From Francisella sp. LA112445 (GTDB lineage Bacteria > Pseudomonadota > Gammaproteobacteria > Francisellales > Francisellaceae): 64,000 nucleotides of DNA. A program made the translations under genes and the position numbers. The stretch spans positions 372,001 to 436,000 of the forward strand of contig NZ_CP041030.1 of assembly GCF_012224145.1 (NCBI RefSeq). The letters are read 5' to 3'. The notes under the pieces were generated by a model. It had not been told where the DNA came from, searched no databases, and saw nothing but the letters and a program-made list of their open reading frames with translations. Positions 8,838 to 18,036 of the stretch are shown in pieces. The first letter of the stretch is position 1. Each line of letters begins with the position of its first letter.

Positions 8838-9237
8838 GCTTTAAATAAAAGAATAATCTGTCTTTGTATAAGTTACTAAAACACTTTCTTGATGGTATAA
8901 TTTCTTATAGACATTAACTAAGTGATTTACTTTCTGCTCTAATTGCTTTGATTTATTGTCTGTTAGTATTGTTACAACTTTTGTCTTTTCACTATATGTG
9001 GTTCCTGTTGGACTGCGCCAATATCCTCTAGCATTATTCTCCGTATAACCATCAGGGAAAGCTGGGGTTAAATATTTATTCTCAAAGTTTTCAAACATTT
9101 TATCAGAGACATAAGAAACTTTATTTTTATTGTCTTTGATAGTTCTACCTAGATAAAGTTTAACTATATATGATTGATGCTGTTTGATATTATCAGCAAA
9201 TCCTATATCAGATATTGCAAATATACATAAAACTATT

Positions 9238-10413
9238 CTCTGTACACGACAAAAAAGTTGATATAGCTGACTAAAGCGTTATATATTCATTATTTGCGAA
9301 TGATGAAAAAGCACCTTAATCAGCTAACAGGAAGTTTATCTAAAATATTTAATTGGCACAAGTCAAGAATAGATTGCTTCAGCAATCTATTGCTTGGACT
9401 AATATCAGCTCAAACTGTTAACTTATCAAAGATAGCTAGATACTTTAAAAATAATAATCTAATAGAATCAAATTATCGAAGAATCCAAAACTTCTTTAAA
9501 GATGTAGAGTTTGATGCTGATGATATAGCTCAATTCAGTATACAACACCTTTTATCGACTAAAGATAAGCTATATCTAATACTTGATAGGACAAACTGGC
9601 AGTTTGGTAAAACAAATATTAATATTCTAGTCCTATCAGCTGTGAATGAAGGTATAGCAATACCTTTGTATTATGACTTACTAGATCATAGAGGCAATTC
9701 TAGCTCTAAGTTTAGAATAGACTTAGTTAAAAAGTTTATTGCTAAGTTTGGTAAAGAGCGTATTGGTTGTATATTAGGAGATAGAGAGTTTATAGGTCAA
9801 GACTGGCTAGGTTGGTTAGATTCTCAAGGTATTGATTATGTTGTTAGGATCAAAAATAATCTTATGACAACTAACTCTAGAGGATTTAGTGCTAAGGTAT
9901 CAACATTGTTTGATGACTTAGCTATTCATGAACATAAGGATCTTAGAAGTAAAAGAGATATTTGTAATCAAAGTGTTTATCTATCGGGTACTAGATCTCA
10001 CACTGGTGAATTACTTATTGTAGCTAGTAATTCCAAGAGCATAGAAAAATTAATACCTATTTATGGTATGAGGTGGGAAATTGAGAATTTGTTTCAAGCT
10101 TTTAAAGGCAGAGGGTTTAATTTAGAAGATACTCATTTAACTGATACCAATAAGATATCAAAACTAATAGCTTTGATATCTATAGCTTTTGTATGGGCCC
10201 ATAAGGTTGGGGAGTATAAAGATGCAAGAATAAAAGCTATTCCTAGAAAAAAGCATGGTAGATTGCAGAACTCTTACTTTAGGTATGGGTTGGATATGAT
10301 TATTAATGCTATTCAAAAGATAACTATATCAGTAAGAGACTTCTCTCTTTGCTTAAAAATACTCAATAAAACAAATAAGGAACTCAAATTATGAAAAATC
10401 ATCGTGTACAGAG
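9238..10413 (+). mobile_element. IS4-family insertion sequence, complete
   Basis: A 1176-bp element bounded by the perfect 12-bp inverted repeats CTCTGTACACGA (9238-9249) and TCGTGTACAGAG (10402-10413). It is flanked by the 9-bp direct repeat AAAACTATT (9229-9237 and 10414-10422), the duplicated target. The ends, the duplication and the transposase are intact, so it may still be mobile. The insertion broke a DUF3574 gene. A 9-bp duplication fits the 9-12 bp typical of IS4 elements. Confidence 0.95.
9300..10394 (+). CDS. IS4-family transposase
   Basis: DDE transposase of 364 residues if started at ATG 9300; ATG 9303 is equally possible. The frame is also open upstream from a TTG at 9294. The catalytic acidic residues are visible in LILDRTNWQFG, in ILGDREFIG and in the IS4-type C-terminal WEIENLFQAFKGRGFNLEDTHL. 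The frame is uninterrupted and fills the element between its inverted repeats. Confidence 0.93.
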   Translation: MMKKHLNQLTGSLSKIFNWHKSRIDCFSNLLLGLISAQTVNLSKIARYFKNNNLIESNYRRIQNFFKDVEFDADDIAQFSIQHLLSTKDKLYLILDRTNWQFGKTNINILVLSAVNEGIAIPLYYDLLDHRGNSSSKFRIDLVKKFIAKFGKERIGCILGDREFIGQDWLGWLDSQGIDYVVRIKNNLMTTNSRGFSAKVSTLFDDLAIHEHKDLRSKRDICNQSVYLSGTRSHTGELLIVASNSKSIEKLIPIYGMRWEIENLFQAFKGRGFNLEDTHLTDTNKISKLIALISIAFVWAHKVGEYKDARIKAIPRKKHGRLQNSYFRYGLDMIINAIQKITISVRDFSLCLKILNKTNKELKL

Positions 10414-10449
10414 AAAACTATTATAGTTATATATTTTTTCATAATTTTT

Positions 10450-10830
10450 TTAAATCCTTTTTGCAAAAATACCAGTTAAGATTAAAGTTAACCATCCTAT
10501 CATTAGACTAGTGCCACCGATTGGAGCTAATTCTAAAATAGCTGGTATATTATAAGCTACAGAGATATAAATACTAAAGCTAAATAATATAGTACCAATT
10601 ATAAAAAATAGGCTACTTAGTTTAAGTAATAAACTTTGACCAAGTTGCTTACTGCTTAAAAGAGCTATTCCAATACCACTAATCACAATTGCATATATTT
10701 GATTGTAGCGCAAAGCTGTCATGATAAAATCAAAATGCTCAACTGAAATTTGAGTTTTGAGTCCATGTTCTGCGTATGCTCCAAAAGCAACTGAAATAAA
10801 ACCTAGAATAGCACCTATTGCTAAATTCAT
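10450..10830 (-). CDS. DUF423 family inner membrane protein
   Basis: A 126-residue protein with four hydrophobic helices, matching the DUF423 (YgdD-like) pattern: GAILGFISVAFGAYAEHGLK at the N-terminus, ALRYNQIYAIVI in the middle and LAPIGGTSLMIGWLTL near the end. The function of the family is not established. A ribosome binding site (TTTGGAG) precedes the ATG. It lies between the mannitol dehydrogenase gene and the broken DUF3574 gene, on the same strand. Confidence 0.85.
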   Translation of the reverse strand: MNLAIGAILGFISVAFGAYAEHGLKTQISVEHFDFIMTALRYNQIYAIVISGIGIALLSSKQLGQSLLLKLSSLFFIIGTILFSFSIYISVAYNIPAILELAPIGGTSLMIGWLTLILTGIFAKRI

Positions 10831-10863
10831 TTTTTCTCCAAAAGATTAGATTGATATAAATAG

Positions 10864-12330
10864 CTATAAAAATAGAGAGATAGCTTTTATAGCTCCATAT
10901 TTTTTTATATTTGTATATGCTTGGTTATAAAGCTTAACAAAAGTTGCATCATTGCTTAAGTTATGAAATATATCTTTAATTTTTATAAATTCTATAGGGT
11001 TGCTGTTTTTAGTAATAAAATCAAGAAGCATTTGCTTTTTATTATCAACAATATCTATTTTTTGTCCGCTTTCATCAAGACCATCAAGGTATACTCTCCA
11101 AGATGCTATAATCAATGCAGATAGCTTTAAATCTTTACCTTGATTTATCTGTTCATTAATTGCTGGGAGGTTAAAAACAGGGATTCTATCACTTGTAAAC
11201 TCACATATTCTTTGAAGAGTATCTGCAATATTTGGATTAGCGAATCTCTCTATTATACTATGCTGGTATTCGTCTAAATTTATACCAGGAACAGGGTCAA
11301 GAGTTGCTTCAACTTCATTCTTCATATACCTTAAAAGAAATTTCTTAATGGTTTCATCTTGAGCTGACTCATGAACATAACGATACCCGTGTAAGTATCC
11401 TAAATATGCTAAAGCTTGGTGAGATGAGTTAAGAAGTCTAAGTTTCATTTTTTCATATGGAGAAACGTCATCAACAAATTGAGTGCCAGCAAGTTCCCAT
11501 TTTGGTCTACCTGCTACAAAATTATCCTCTATAACCCATTGAGTAAATGGTTCACAAACTACAGGCCACTTATCTTGGATACCAAATTGGTCTAGAAGCA
11601 TTTGCTGATCTATGTTAGCAGTTTTGGGAGTTATACGATCAACCATAGAGTTTGGAAAACTACAGTTTTCTTTAGTCCAAACTGCTAAGTTTGAGTCAAG
11701 TTTTGATAGAAATTCAAGGAAAGTGTATTCTAAAACTTTACCATTATGTTGTACATTGTCACAGCTTAGTAATGTTACTCCATTGAGATTATTATTTTTT
11801 CTGTATTTAATAATTAATGCTAAATATCCAAATATTGTTTTAGGAGAGTTTTGATTTTTAAGATCATAATTAATTAATTCATCGCTCCAATCAAATTTAC
11901 CTGTGTTAGGATCAATATTATAACCACCTTCAGTAACAGTCATAGATACTATCGCTAAATTTGGATTTAAGGCTTTAGTTATTAGACTAACATAATCATC
12001 ATAAGCATATATATAATCTCCGATTGTTCCAACTATACTAGCAAAGTTTTCTCCAGTATTTGGTTTAAGCATTAGTGTATAGTTATAGTCTTGTTCTTTT
12101 AGACAATCAGCCATCATCTTATCTGTTTCAAGAATTCCAACTCCTGTTAGTCCCCAGCTATGATCATTTGATTTTTCCATAGCTTCGCCAGTGTATATTA
12201 CTTGATGAGCTCTATGGAACCCCCCAACGCCAAAGTGAATAATTTTAGAAGTAGACTCTGGCTTAGTATAAACTTTTATATCAGGATTATTCTTGATTAT
12301 TTTATTGATATTATCTGAGTTAAGTTGCAT
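10864..12330 (-). CDS. Mannitol dehydrogenase family oxidoreductase
   Basis: NAD(P)-dependent polyol dehydrogenase of 488 residues, in the family of mannitol 2-dehydrogenase, fructuronate reductase and related enzymes. The N-terminal nucleotide-binding domain has IIHFGVGGFHRAHQ. The catalytic signature KMKLRLLNSSHQALAYLG, with its Lys, Asn and His, lies near residues 293-310. The substrate (mannitol/fructose, arabinitol or a uronate) cannot be decided. It begins 9 bases downstream of the SemiSWEET gene, so a sugar or polyol uptake-and-oxidation pair is likely. Confidence 0.88.
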   Translation of the reverse strand: MQLNSDNINKIIKNNPDIKVYTKPESTSKIIHFGVGGFHRAHQVIYTGEAMEKSNDHSWGLTGVGILETDKMMADCLKEQDYNYTLMLKPNTGENFASIVGTIGDYIYAYDDYVSLITKALNPNLAIVSMTVTEGGYNIDPNTGKFDWSDELINYDLKNQNSPKTIFGYLALIIKYRKNNNLNGVTLLSCDNVQHNGKVLEYTFLEFLSKLDSNLAVWTKENCSFPNSMVDRITPKTANIDQQMLLDQFGIQDKWPVVCEPFTQWVIEDNFVAGRPKWELAGTQFVDDVSPYEKMKLRLLNSSHQALAYLGYLHGYRYVHESAQDETIKKFLLRYMKNEVEATLDPVPGINLDEYQHSIIERFANPNIADTLQRICEFTSDRIPVFNLPAINEQINQGKDLKLSALIIASWRVYLDGLDESGQKIDIVDNKKQMLLDFITKNSNPIEFIKIKDIFHNLSNDATFVKLYNQAYTNIKKYGAIKAISLFL

Positions 12331-12339
12331 ATTATTACC

Positions 12340-12618
12340 TTACTTATTCTTTGATGTGTAAAATAGTATTTGTAATACAATAACAAAAGCAAATATTGCC
12401 CCTAGACCATTAGGTACAACAATAAACCAGTCAGGTTTACATATTCCATAAACGACCCATGATGTGAATGTTAAGAAAAGAAAACAAAAGAGAAATAAAG
12501 AAAGTCCTTCAGTCGATTTAAGTTGGTAGTTTTTCTTTACTTGAGCAGGTAACCCTAGAGCTGTATAAATTATTGTTATAATACATGCAATCCACCCTAA
12601 GATAGTAATATAATCCAT
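12340..12618 (-). CDS. SemiSWEET family sugar transporter
   Basis: A 92-residue membrane protein with three hydrophobic helices, the single triple-helix unit of the MtN3/PQ-loop superfamily. The first helix and loop carry the PQ-like motif LGLPAQVKKNYQLKSTEGLS, and the last helix follows VVPNGLG. SemiSWEETs dimerise to transport sugars by facilitated diffusion. Its position just before a mannitol dehydrogenase gene, 9 bases apart, suggests both act on the same sugar or polyol. Confidence 0.82.
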   Translation of the reverse strand: MDYITILGWIACIITIIYTALGLPAQVKKNYQLKSTEGLSLFLFCFLFLTFTSWVVYGICKPDWFIVVPNGLGAIFAFVIVLQILFYTSKNK

Positions 12619-12651
12619 GTTTAAATTCCTTATTTCTTTCGGGAATAATTA

Positions 12652-13512
12652 TTAAAGATATTGTAATAATACAATAACAAAAATTATTAATCCAACCCAA
12701 TGATTATCAGAAAAGGCTTTTATACAATTTGTGATGCCTAGCTTTTTGTAGATAAAATAATTTTTGATAAAAAATAATCCAGATACGATCACTCCTAAAT
12801 AGAAGATTATATTAAAGTGGCAATATATCCCCAAAATAAGGAGTAATATTAGAGATAGAAAGTCAAATAAAAATATATATTTAAATACTTTATCACCAAA
12901 TAAAACAGCTGATGATTTTATACCTATTTCTAAATCAAACTCTCTATCAGCTAGTGCATATACCGTGTCATAAGCTATAGTCCAGCAAATTGTTGATAAA
13001 TAGAATATTAAAGCCTCTAGGGGTATTTTGTTTTGTATAGCTGAGAAAGCCATAAAAATACCAAAGTTAAAAGCCAGTCCTAACACTAGTTGAGGTATAG
13101 CAAAGAATCTTTTACAAAATGGATATAGTACCGCTAAAAATAGTGCAACAAATGATAGTAAAATTGTGTATAAGTTTAAAAATAATACACAGATAAAAGC
13201 TACTAAAGTAAGAATGAGACATAAATATAACGCATTCTTGACACTAAGTTTGCCACTAGTTAATGGTCGAGTGCTAGTACGGGCAACATGCTTGTCAAAG
13301 TCAATATCAGCAATATCATTAACAATACAGCCGACGGTACGCATAACTACAACACCAAGGGTAAAGATAACCCAATATTTAATATTTGGTACTCCATGAC
13401 CTGCTAATACCAAAGCTGTAAGAGTCGGCCATAGTATCAAAAGAATTGGAATAGGGCGATGTAGCCTCATTAGCATAAAATATGCATTTAACTTTTCTTT
13501 ACTAAACATCAT
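12652..13512 (-). CDS. ubiA: 4-hydroxybenzoate polyprenyltransferase UbiA
   Basis: Membrane-bound prenyltransferase of ubiquinone synthesis, joining the polyprenyl tail to 4-hydroxybenzoate. It has 286 residues and about eight or nine helices. The first aspartate-rich motif NDIADIDFD (about residues 65-73) and the second, with DREFDLEIG (about residues 186-194), are the magnesium-diphosphate binding sites. The neighbouring chorismate lyase gene, which makes its substrate, overlaps its start by 11 bases. Confidence 0.93.
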   Translation of the reverse strand: MMFSKEKLNAYFMLMRLHRPIPILLILWPTLTALVLAGHGVPNIKYWVIFTLGVVVMRTVGCIVNDIADIDFDKHVARTSTRPLTSGKLSVKNALYLCLILTLVAFICVLFLNLYTILLSFVALFLAVLYPFCKRFFAIPQLVLGLAFNFGIFMAFSAIQNKIPLEALIFYLSTICWTIAYDTVYALADREFDLEIGIKSSAVLFGDKVFKYIFLFDFLSLILLLILGIYCHFNIIFYLGVIVSGLFFIKNYFIYKKLGITNCIKAFSDNHWVGLIIFVIVLLQYL

Positions 13513-14014
13513 ATTGTTCCGGTAAAATTAGAAAGTACTCGGTAATTAGAAATTTAAGTTTTTTGTCATTTTTATACTCAAAAATAGAACTACGTGAGAA
13601 TATTTCATGTAGTTGGTTTCTACCAGTTTCTTGCTGAAAATTTTGAGCCGAGAGCTGGCGAATTATAAACTCATCTCGATAAAATTTTGATTTATCAAAA
13701 AGTAGGTTATCACCTATTGGCTTTGTGCCTAAGCCATCAAGCTCTTGAGTAAAATAATTGTAAGTATTTTTGGGTACGATTGTTCTAGCAAAAACAAAAG
13801 TTTTATCGTTGTTAGATAGAGTAATCTGCCTAACAAGTGCTTCTTTGCTATCTAATAATTTCTCTTCTAGAGGTGTTAGATTTGTAAAATCTTGTGAAAC
13901 TATATCTAGCCTTATATCACCATGAAATTTAGATAGACTTGTAACTAAGTTTTTAGCATCATTAAGCCAGTATCTTTTAGCCTTATCTAAGCTATCTTTA
14001 TCTATTATGCTCAT
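13502..14014 (-). CDS. ubiC: Chorismate lyase UbiC
   Basis: Cytoplasmic enzyme that releases pyruvate from chorismate to give 4-hydroxybenzoate, the first committed step of ubiquinone synthesis. The 170-residue protein is poorly conserved overall. It retains REQ-like LVRQITL and the characteristic [10 protein letters not shown] followed by [15 protein letters not shown], with a C-terminal glutamate (LITEYFLIL). The 11-base overlap with ubiA supports the call. Confidence 0.85.
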   Translation of the reverse strand: MSIIDKDSLDKAKRYWLNDAKNLVTSLSKFHGDIRLDIVSQDFTNLTPLEEKLLDSKEALVRQITLSNNDKTFVFARTIVPKNTYNYFTQELDGLGTKPIGDNLLFDKSKFYRDEFIIRQLSAQNFQQETGRNQLHEIFSRSSIFEYKNDKKLKFLITEYFLILPEQYDV

Positions 14015-14111
14015 ATCTTCGAAATACCTTGAAGTTAAGGTTTCTTATTTTATTTTCGATTTGTATAATTATACACTTATAAAGCTATTAAATTAATAAA
14101 AGGATTCCAAA

Positions 14112-14819
14112 ATGCGTCCAAGTGGTAGAAATAATGATCAGTTACGTAATATAAAAGTTACCCATAATTTTACAAAGCATGCAGAAGGTTCTGTTCTTGT
14201 AGAGTTTGGCGATACTAAAGTTCTTTGTACAGCTTCAGTGATAGCAGGGGTACCAAGGTTTAAAAAAGACTCTGGCGAGGGGTGGTTAACAGCTGAGTAT
14301 GGAATGCTTCCTCGCTCAACACATACTAGAATGGATAGAGAAGCTGCTCGTGGTAAGCAATCAGGTAGAACTCAGGAAATTCAACGCCTAATAGGTAGAG
14401 CATTGCGTGCAAGTGTTGATTTAACTAAAATAGGTGAGAATACTATCAAAGTTGATTGTGACGTAATCCAAGCAGATGGAGGAACTCGTACAGCTTCTAT
14501 AACAGGAGCGTCATTAGCTATTAATGATGCTATTAACTATATGAAAGAAAAAGGTATGATAGAGGCTGATGTTGATCCTCTTTTATCACAAGTAGCAGCT
14601 ATTTCTGTAGGGATTTATAATAATGAGCCAGTATTAGATCTTGATTATGATGAAGACTCAAATGCTGAAACAGATATGAATGTTGTGATGAATTCAAATG
14701 GCGGTATGATCGAAATTCAAGGAACAGCAGAAGGCAAAGATTTCTCGGAAGAGGAGTTTGCAAAAATGTTAGGTCTAGCTAAAAAAGGTATTAAAGAGAT
14801 ATTTGAATCAATATTTTAA
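14112..14819 (+). CDS. rph: Ribonuclease PH
   Basis: Phosphate-dependent 3'-exoribonuclease that trims tRNA 3' ends. The 235-residue protein is full length: [14 protein letters not shown] at the start, the phosphate-binding TRTQEIQ-type region ([17 protein letters not shown]), and [20 protein letters not shown] in the core. An AAAAGGA ribosome binding site precedes the ATG. It is transcribed divergently from ubiC. Confidence 0.96.
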   Translation: MRPSGRNNDQLRNIKVTHNFTKHAEGSVLVEFGDTKVLCTASVIAGVPRFKKDSGEGWLTAEYGMLPRSTHTRMDREAARGKQSGRTQEIQRLIGRALRASVDLTKIGENTIKVDCDVIQADGGTRTASITGASLAINDAINYMKEKGMIEADVDPLLSQVAAISVGIYNNEPVLDLDYDEDSNAETDMNVVMNSNGGMIEIQGTAEGKDFSEEEFAKMLGLAKKGIKEIFESIF

Positions 14820-14828
14820 ACTGATTAT

Positions 14829-15149
14829 TTAGATACTTTTTACAAAGGAATTTATCTGTACCATTAAATCAAAATCTTTTGACTTTAATTCAAATAAAAA
14901 ATCTTGTAGTGGCTCACTTTTTGCAAAAAGTAGTCGTTGCTCTATTTGTTTGATTTGTTCTTCTAGAGTTTTTCTCTGTTGATATAGCTCTCGAAGCTCT
15001 TTACTTGTATTTTGAAAGAAGTTTTGGATGTTATCTTCTTTTTTAGCTTGTAGTTTAGTTTTAAGGTTAGAACTAATAGATGAAGTTCTAGTCGTAGATA
15101 ATTTTTTTCTACCTAATGAAAGTTTCTTACGTGGTTGTTGATCTGACAT
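14829..15149 (-). CDS. Hypothetical basic coiled-coil protein
   Basis: Unrecognised protein of 106 residues from ATG 15149; a GTG nine bases upstream is also in frame. The first 45 residues are basic and serine/threonine-rich (RKKLSLGRKKLSTTRTSS). The second part is predominantly charged with heptad spacing (ELRELYQQRKTLEEQIKQIEQRLL), so a coiled coil is likely. This resembles small ProQ-like or cytoplasmic accessory proteins only superficially, and I assign no function. It is convergent with rph, whose stop is 9 bases away. Confidence 0.6.
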   Translation of the reverse strand: MSDQQPRKKLSLGRKKLSTTRTSSISSNLKTKLQAKKEDNIQNFFQNTSKELRELYQQRKTLEEQIKQIEQRLLFAKSEPLQDFLFELKSKDFDLMVQINSFVKSI

Positions 15150-15292
15150 GTATTTCACTTATTTTGCGTTAATTTTTGTTTTTAGAATTATAGTTATGAA
15201 TAAAATTTCTCAGTCATTATAATATATTTATCAAAAAAAATGTAGATTTAACGAGTGTAATGTTAAAAGATGTAATTTTTTGATATCTATGA

Positions 15293-16357
15293 TTATTTTG
15301 ATTTAACTCCAATCGATGCCAGCCTTTTTTCTATAGAAGGGTGAGTAGAGAAAAGATCTGACATATCACCACCGTTAAATCCTGCACTTAGAGGATCGAA
15401 TATGTATGATGCACGACGAAGATTTTCATTTTTGTTGTGTTTATAACTATATTGAGCTTCTTGTGTATGACTGTCATTTGCAATCTTTATAAGAGCATTT
15501 GCCATCGGCATATTTGTCCGCATAAGTTCAACAGCTCCAGCATCAGCCATATACTCACGCGTTCGACTTAAAAATAGCATCATAAATATTGTAAAGATTT
15601 GTAGTACATATCTTAAAATCATAATTATTATGAAAAAAGCGGCAGCATTATTATTACGATTGTTACTATCGCGGTTATTGCCTGAAAAAAGAGCCGAGTA
15701 GAACAAGAAATCCATGATGATTAACATCATATTAGATAAAACCATCGTAAATAGGTTTAGCTTAATATCTTGATTACGGATATGTGTTAACTCATGTGCC
15801 ATTACGGCTTGGAGCTCATCACGATTTAGAGCATTTGCAAGTTTTGTTGTAATAGCAACCATTGCAGATTTCTCAGAGTATCCTGATGCAAAAGCATTCA
15901 TATAGTTTGCATCAATTAGAAATACCTTTGGCATATAACGCATTCCAGCAGCGACTTTCATCTCCTCAACGACATTGTAGACTCTTTTTGCTAGAGGGTC
16001 TTGGCTATCAGCAGATACTTCATGATACTCAGTTCCTGAAAGCATAATTTTGTCGTACATGCTAAAGGTTATAAAAATCCATACTATAGCAATTACTGAT
16101 ATTATCATCGTTGCGTATGGAGGTATCTGAAATGTTACAAGCCACATAAATACTTGGCTAATAGGCAATTGTCTACCTGTATGTGTATAGTAGTAATTTG
16201 CCAACTCGCTGTAGCGCCAAAATGTATCGACAAAAATTCCCAGCAAAAAGAATACAATCAAGAATGTCGCTATTACAAGATATGTACGACGAGTGTTTTT
16301 ACGAACAACATCGCGCCAATTTACTGAGCCGTATTGAAGATTATCAGTGTTTGACAT
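15293..16357 (-). CDS. htpX: M48 family membrane zinc metalloprotease (HtpX-like)
   Basis: Inner membrane protease of 354 residues for quality control of membrane proteins. Two N-terminal helices precede the catalytic region, where the zinc motif MAHELTHIRNQD lies near residues 184-195. The third zinc ligand is in the TREYMADAGAVEL segment. Two further hydrophobic segments lie between them. It is longer than E. coli HtpX (about 290 residues). LemA is encoded one base upstream, a common pairing for this longer form. Confidence 0.88.
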   Translation of the reverse strand: MSNTDNLQYGSVNWRDVVRKNTRRTYLVIATFLIVFFLLGIFVDTFWRYSELANYYYTHTGRQLPISQVFMWLVTFQIPPYATMIISVIAIVWIFITFSMYDKIMLSGTEYHEVSADSQDPLAKRVYNVVEEMKVAAGMRYMPKVFLIDANYMNAFASGYSEKSAMVAITTKLANALNRDELQAVMAHELTHIRNQDIKLNLFTMVLSNMMLIIMDFLFYSALFSGNNRDSNNRNNNAAAFFIIIMILRYVLQIFTIFMMLFLSRTREYMADAGAVELMRTNMPMANALIKIANDSHTQEAQYSYKHNKNENLRRASYIFDPLSAGFNGGDMSDLFSTHPSIEKRLASIGVKSK

Positions 16358-16358
16358 T

Positions 16359-16949
16359 TTATAGTTCCACTCTTGAGTCTTCTAGTTGTTGCTTTTTCTC
16401 TTCTGAGATATTCCAGTAAATAAAATCCTCATTTAACTTCTTGAAGAAATTAACCACAATACCCGCAAAGAATGATTTTTTGTGTGCATTATATCTTTCG
16501 ATAGAATCGTTTAATGCTTGTTTTGCAAAAGCTAATTTATTCTCAGTAGATGTAATTTCTTCTTGTAGTTGGATTACATTTTGATTAGCTTTTAGCTCTG
16601 GGTAATTTTCAAACTGGATATTGATACCTTTAGCTAAATCAGAGATTTTGTTTTCAGCTGAGATTCTTGCTTGAGTATCTCCTTGCTCTTTAGCAATGTT
16701 TGCTTTACTTCTTAGAGCAACAACTTGTTTTAGAGTTGTTTGTTCGTAGTCCATGTATTTTTTTACAACATTAACTAAAGAGTCAAAGACTTTAGCTCTA
16801 CGATCTAGTTGAACGTCTATTTGCTTTTCTGAGTTTTTGACAGTTTCAATTTCTGCTATTAGTTTGTTATATGTCATTACTATATATATTACAATTATTG
16901 CAATAATAATTAGTAGAATTATTCCAAGTGTCATTTTTTTCTCCTTCAA
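16359..16949 (-). CDS. LemA family protein
   Basis: A 196-residue protein with one N-terminal membrane helix (LGIILLIIIAIIVIYIVM) and a long helical domain typical of LemA (LIAEIETVKNSEKQIDVQLDRRAKVFDSLV, written here in part). The function of LemA is not firmly known. Its gene often precedes an HtpX-type protease, as it does here with a one-base gap. A GGAG ribosome binding site precedes the ATG. Confidence 0.9.
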   Translation of the reverse strand: MKEKKMTLGIILLIIIAIIVIYIVMTYNKLIAEIETVKNSEKQIDVQLDRRAKVFDSLVNVVKKYMDYEQTTLKQVVALRSKANIAKEQGDTQARISAENKISDLAKGINIQFENYPELKANQNVIQLQEEITSTENKLAFAKQALNDSIERYNAHKKSFFAGIVVNFFKKLNEDFIYWNISEEKKQQLEDSRVEL

Positions 16950-16998
16950 ATGAGTTATCTAAGTATAAAGATGGTATGAAATGATTATTTTTTCAAGT

Positions 16999-17886
16999 TT
17001 ATTTTAAATTTTCTTCTATGAAGTCGCAGAAAGCTTTTGTTAGTGCCGTATGGTATTTCTTTTTATGTAGTAATCTATATAAGTTACGTCTAAGGTCAAG
17101 GTCCTGTACCTCAAGCACTTTATATCTATTAGTATCCTCGGAGTAACTGGTTATTATTTCTGATAAGCATGCTAAGCAGTCACTATGTGAAATATACTGT
17201 TTTATCGCTTCTGAACTACTTAAAGTAATTGCTTTTTTAATATTTGACATATTATCTTCAAGAGCATTAAAAAAAATATCAAATGTTCCAGATCCTTGCT
17301 CTCTAGTTACCCATTCATATTTCAAAAGATCTTTTATTTTTATATTTTCTTTCTTGCATAGAGGGTGACTTGCTCGACAAATGATCTTTAAGTCGTCTTT
17401 TCTCCATAGACTAGTTTCTATACTTTGGCTACTACATTCACCTTCTATAAAAGCAATATCACAGCTGAGAGTTTCGACGCTGTTGATGATCTCTTGAGTG
17501 TTGCCAGATATTATTTCAAACTCCACATCAGGATAGGTTTTTCTGAATGTAGCTATATATTTAGGAAGTATATAGTTTGCTATCGTAGTACTAGCACCAA
17601 CAGTAATTTTGCCAGATAATTTTGAATCACTATCACTAAAAGTTTCAAACTCTTCAACTTCATCTAGTATTTTGATAGCTTTTGTTAGAAGATTTTTACC
17701 ATTAGCATTTAGTTTCATACGTTTTCCAACCCGATCAAACAGGGTGGTTTCAAGCATATTTTCAAGCTGAGATAATGACATACTTGCTGCAGCCTGAGAT
17801 ATAAAACATTTCTCAGCACCAGCACTAATTGATTCAGCTTTAGCCGTATTAACAAAAACTTGAAGCTGCTTTAATGTAATTCGCAT
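16999..17886 (-). CDS. LysR-type transcriptional regulator
   Basis: A 295-residue regulator with an N-terminal winged helix-turn-helix (LKQLQVFVNTAKAESISAGAEKC, split here across its motif; ISQAAASMSLSQLENMLE) and a substrate-binding domain starting near residue 90. The domain resembles CysB/CbbR-like LysR proteins, with an IVGASTTIANY-type start (ITVGASTTIANYILP). It is transcribed divergently from an FAD-dependent oxidoreductase gene about 150 bases away. LysR genes commonly regulate the divergent neighbour, so that gene is the first candidate target. Confidence 0.88.
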   Translation of the reverse strand: MRITLKQLQVFVNTAKAESISAGAEKCFISQAAASMSLSQLENMLETTLFDRVGKRMKLNANGKNLLTKAIKILDEVEEFETFSDSDSKLSGKITVGASTTIANYILPKYIATFRKTYPDVEFEIISGNTQEIINSVETLSCDIAFIEGECSSQSIETSLWRKDDLKIICRASHPLCKKENIKIKDLLKYEWVTREQGSGTFDIFFNALEDNMSNIKKAITLSSSEAIKQYISHSDCLACLSEIITSYSEDTNRYKVLEVQDLDLRRNLYRLLHKKKYHTALTKAFCDFIEENLK

Positions 17887-18036
17887 ATCAACTTTAGCTA
17901 AACTTATATATTGAGATTGTATTATAAGATTTTCTGATATGCAATATTAGAATTACTTATTAATTGCCCAGCAGTTGCTTCGATATAATATAAATTAGTA
18001 TAGTATTAAGTAATAAATAATGTGAGAGAAAAAGAT

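Larger units (their letters stand above)
8841..10442 (-). pseudogene. DUF3574 family secreted protein gene, split by an IS4-family element
   Basis: The gene starts at ATG 10442 with a signal peptide (MKKYITIIVLCIFAISDIG, then FA) and is interrupted after 29 bases by the element at 9238-10413. It resumes at 9228 and ends at TAA 8841. Removing the element and one copy of the 9-bp duplication restores an unbroken frame of 138 codons. The mature part (VKLYLGRTI, then FENKYLTPAFPDGYTENNARGYWRS) matches DUF3574, a family of unknown function. An AAAGGA site precedes the start, 8 bases after the DUF423 gene, so the two were probably one operon. The fragment after the insertion has no signal peptide and is unlikely to work. 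Confidence 0.85.
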
